Origin: Phycisphaerales bacterium
Lineage (GTDB): Bacteria > Planctomycetota > Phycisphaerae > Tepidisphaerales > Tepidisphaeraceae
Assembly: GCA_028288905.1 (NCBI GenBank)
Contig: JAQGHJ010000212.1
Location: 1 to 6,004 of the forward strand
Direction of reading: 5' to 3'
DNA: 6,004 nt
Position numbers and translations under genes: made by a program. Position 1 is the first letter of the stretch, and each line of letters begins with the position of its first letter. Below are positions 5,476 through 6,004 of the stretch, in pieces. The notes under the pieces were generated by a model that was given only the letters and a program-made list of their open reading frames with translations, ran no database searches and was not told the DNA's origin.

Positions 5476-5773
5476 GCCCGCCGCTGGCCCCCGCGCCGGG
5501 CCGCCGCCCTGGTCCTGACGCTCGCCCTCGCCGGGCTCGGGGCGTACGCCTTGGCCGCCGGCGTCGCCGACGCCCGCACGCTCTGGCTGCTCGGCGTCGG
5601 CGTCGTCCTCGGGACCCTGTACGTCGCCAACGAAGGCGAGCCGGTGGGGCGGCCCGCGGGTGAACGCGGACGACGACCCGTCCAACCTGTCGCCCCGTGT
5701 CTACCTGCCCGTCCTCGCCGTCGTCGTCCTGGTCGCGGCCGTCGCGTGGTACCTGTTCGCCCCGCGGCGGTGA
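5461..5773 (+). pseudogene. Small three-span membrane protein gene, apparently frameshifted near 5641-5660
   Basis: From the GTG at 5461 the frame encodes VPDDPARRWPPRR, a hydrophobic segment at about residues 15-34 (ALVLTLALAGLGAYALAAGV), and a second at about 41-56 (LWLLGVGVVLGTLYVA), then NEGEPVG. After about 5650 this frame turns Arg/Pro-rich and has no stop before the window ends. The next frame instead gives VNADDDPSNLSPRVYLP, a third hydrophobic segment, and YLFAPRR with TGA at 5771. Skipping one G in GCGGGTG (5656-5662) joins the two into a 103-residue, three-span protein. Alternatively the second part is a separate 37-residue protein from the GTG at 5660, but the first gene would still need a frameshift to end. 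This could be an assembly error, true decay or recoding. The family is not recognised. Confidence 0.55.
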
Positions 5774-5823
5774 CGGCCCGTTCAAGGCCGGTCGGCCCGG
5801 CCACCCCTCACGAGTCGCCCCGA

Positions 5824-5853
5824 GGTACGATGGCCCCCGTGCCCGACGCCCCA
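5824..5853 (+). promoter_or_regulatory. TACGAT box plus GTG start, copy 2 of the repeated start element
   Basis: GGTACGATGGCCCCCGTGCC repeats the 5447 element with one inserted G. TACGAT (5826-5831) ends 7 bases before the GTG at 5839. An in-frame ATG at 5830 overlaps the box itself. In copy 1 the corresponding ATG is out of frame, which argues that the shared GTG is the start in both. Confidence 0.45.
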
Positions 5854-6004
5854 ATCGAAGGCCGCTCCGCCCCGCTCGACCATCGGCCGCCGAAGCCGCG
5901 GGGACGCTTGCGGGCCGGCCGCTGGGCCCGCTGGTGTCTCCACGCCGGGGTCGTGCTGATCATCATCGGCGCGGAGATCGCAGCCCTGCTCCCGCTCGTC
6001 CCGA
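5839..6004 (+). CDS. Small membrane protein, N-terminal part only (runs off the right edge)
   Basis: The GTG at 5839 is chosen over the in-frame ATG at 5830 because the homologous start element at 5461 conserves only the GTG. The visible 55 residues begin VPDAP, mirroring VPDDP in the preceding gene. A basic, Pro/Arg-rich tail of about 30 residues follows (SAPLDHRPPKPRGRLRAGRW), then a hydrophobic membrane segment at about residues 33-54 (CLHAGVVLIIIGAEIAALLP). The positive residues before this span suggest the N-terminus is cytoplasmic. Beyond the start, its sequence does not resemble the preceding protein. There is no stop before the window ends, so length and family are unknown. It lies 65 bases after the end of the preceding gene. 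Confidence 0.6.
   Translation, partial: MPDAPIEGRSAPLDHRPPKPRGRLRAGRWARWCLHAGVVLIIIGAEIAALLPLVP

Noticed and set aside
5351..5663. ORF starting MDFSRRFKWGGP
   Set aside because: The first residues are plausible, but the frame soon becomes Arg/Pro-rich and overlaps the better supported gene at 5461.

Overview
The window is uniformly GC-rich. It has frequent GTG starts, purine-rich ribosome binding sites at only some genes, and a loosely packed mixture of small hypothetical proteins. That style suits a large-genome, high-GC bacterium. A planctomycete of the Gemmata type is my best guess, but it rests on overall style and on TANNNT-type elements close to start codons, not on any marker gene. 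There is no rRNA, tRNA, CRISPR array or recognisable insertion sequence.

Layout. Bases 1-1158 hold three minus-strand genes: a hypothetical protein that runs off the left edge, a 142-residue hypothetical protein, and a 125-residue membrane protein. The first two lie in the same reading frame and are separated by a single TAG codon. From 1159 transcription turns to the plus strand. A divergent gap holds a strong hairpin and a well-initiated 41-codon small ORF, whose stop is built into the Shine-Dalgarno sequence of a 175-residue protein with two membrane segments. Next comes a good extended -10 promoter at 1941-1971. It drives a 151-residue helical protein, probably followed in the same operon by a 400-residue protein with an HNH endonuclease domain at the N-terminus and a probable winged helix at the C-terminus. 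Two further single plus-strand genes follow: a Trp/Tyr-rich 135-residue protein and a 228-residue protein resembling DUF4304. They are separated by a 321-base stretch with a hairpin and a possible minus-strand gene fragment.

The right end (5461-6004) holds two small membrane-protein genes. Both begin with nearly the same roughly 27-base element, GGTACGATG(G)CCCCCGTGCCCGACG. In each the GTG start lies only 6-7 bases after a TACGAT box, which suggests leaderless transcription. The first of these genes appears frameshifted near 5641-5660; the second runs off the right edge.

The only pair likely to work together is the 1997-2452 / 2511-3713 operon. One gene is possibly related to helicase-loader or replication-accessory proteins and the other is an HNH nuclease-like DNA-binding protein. 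This could be a mobile-element remnant or an uncharacterised DNA-processing module. I see no known defence system.
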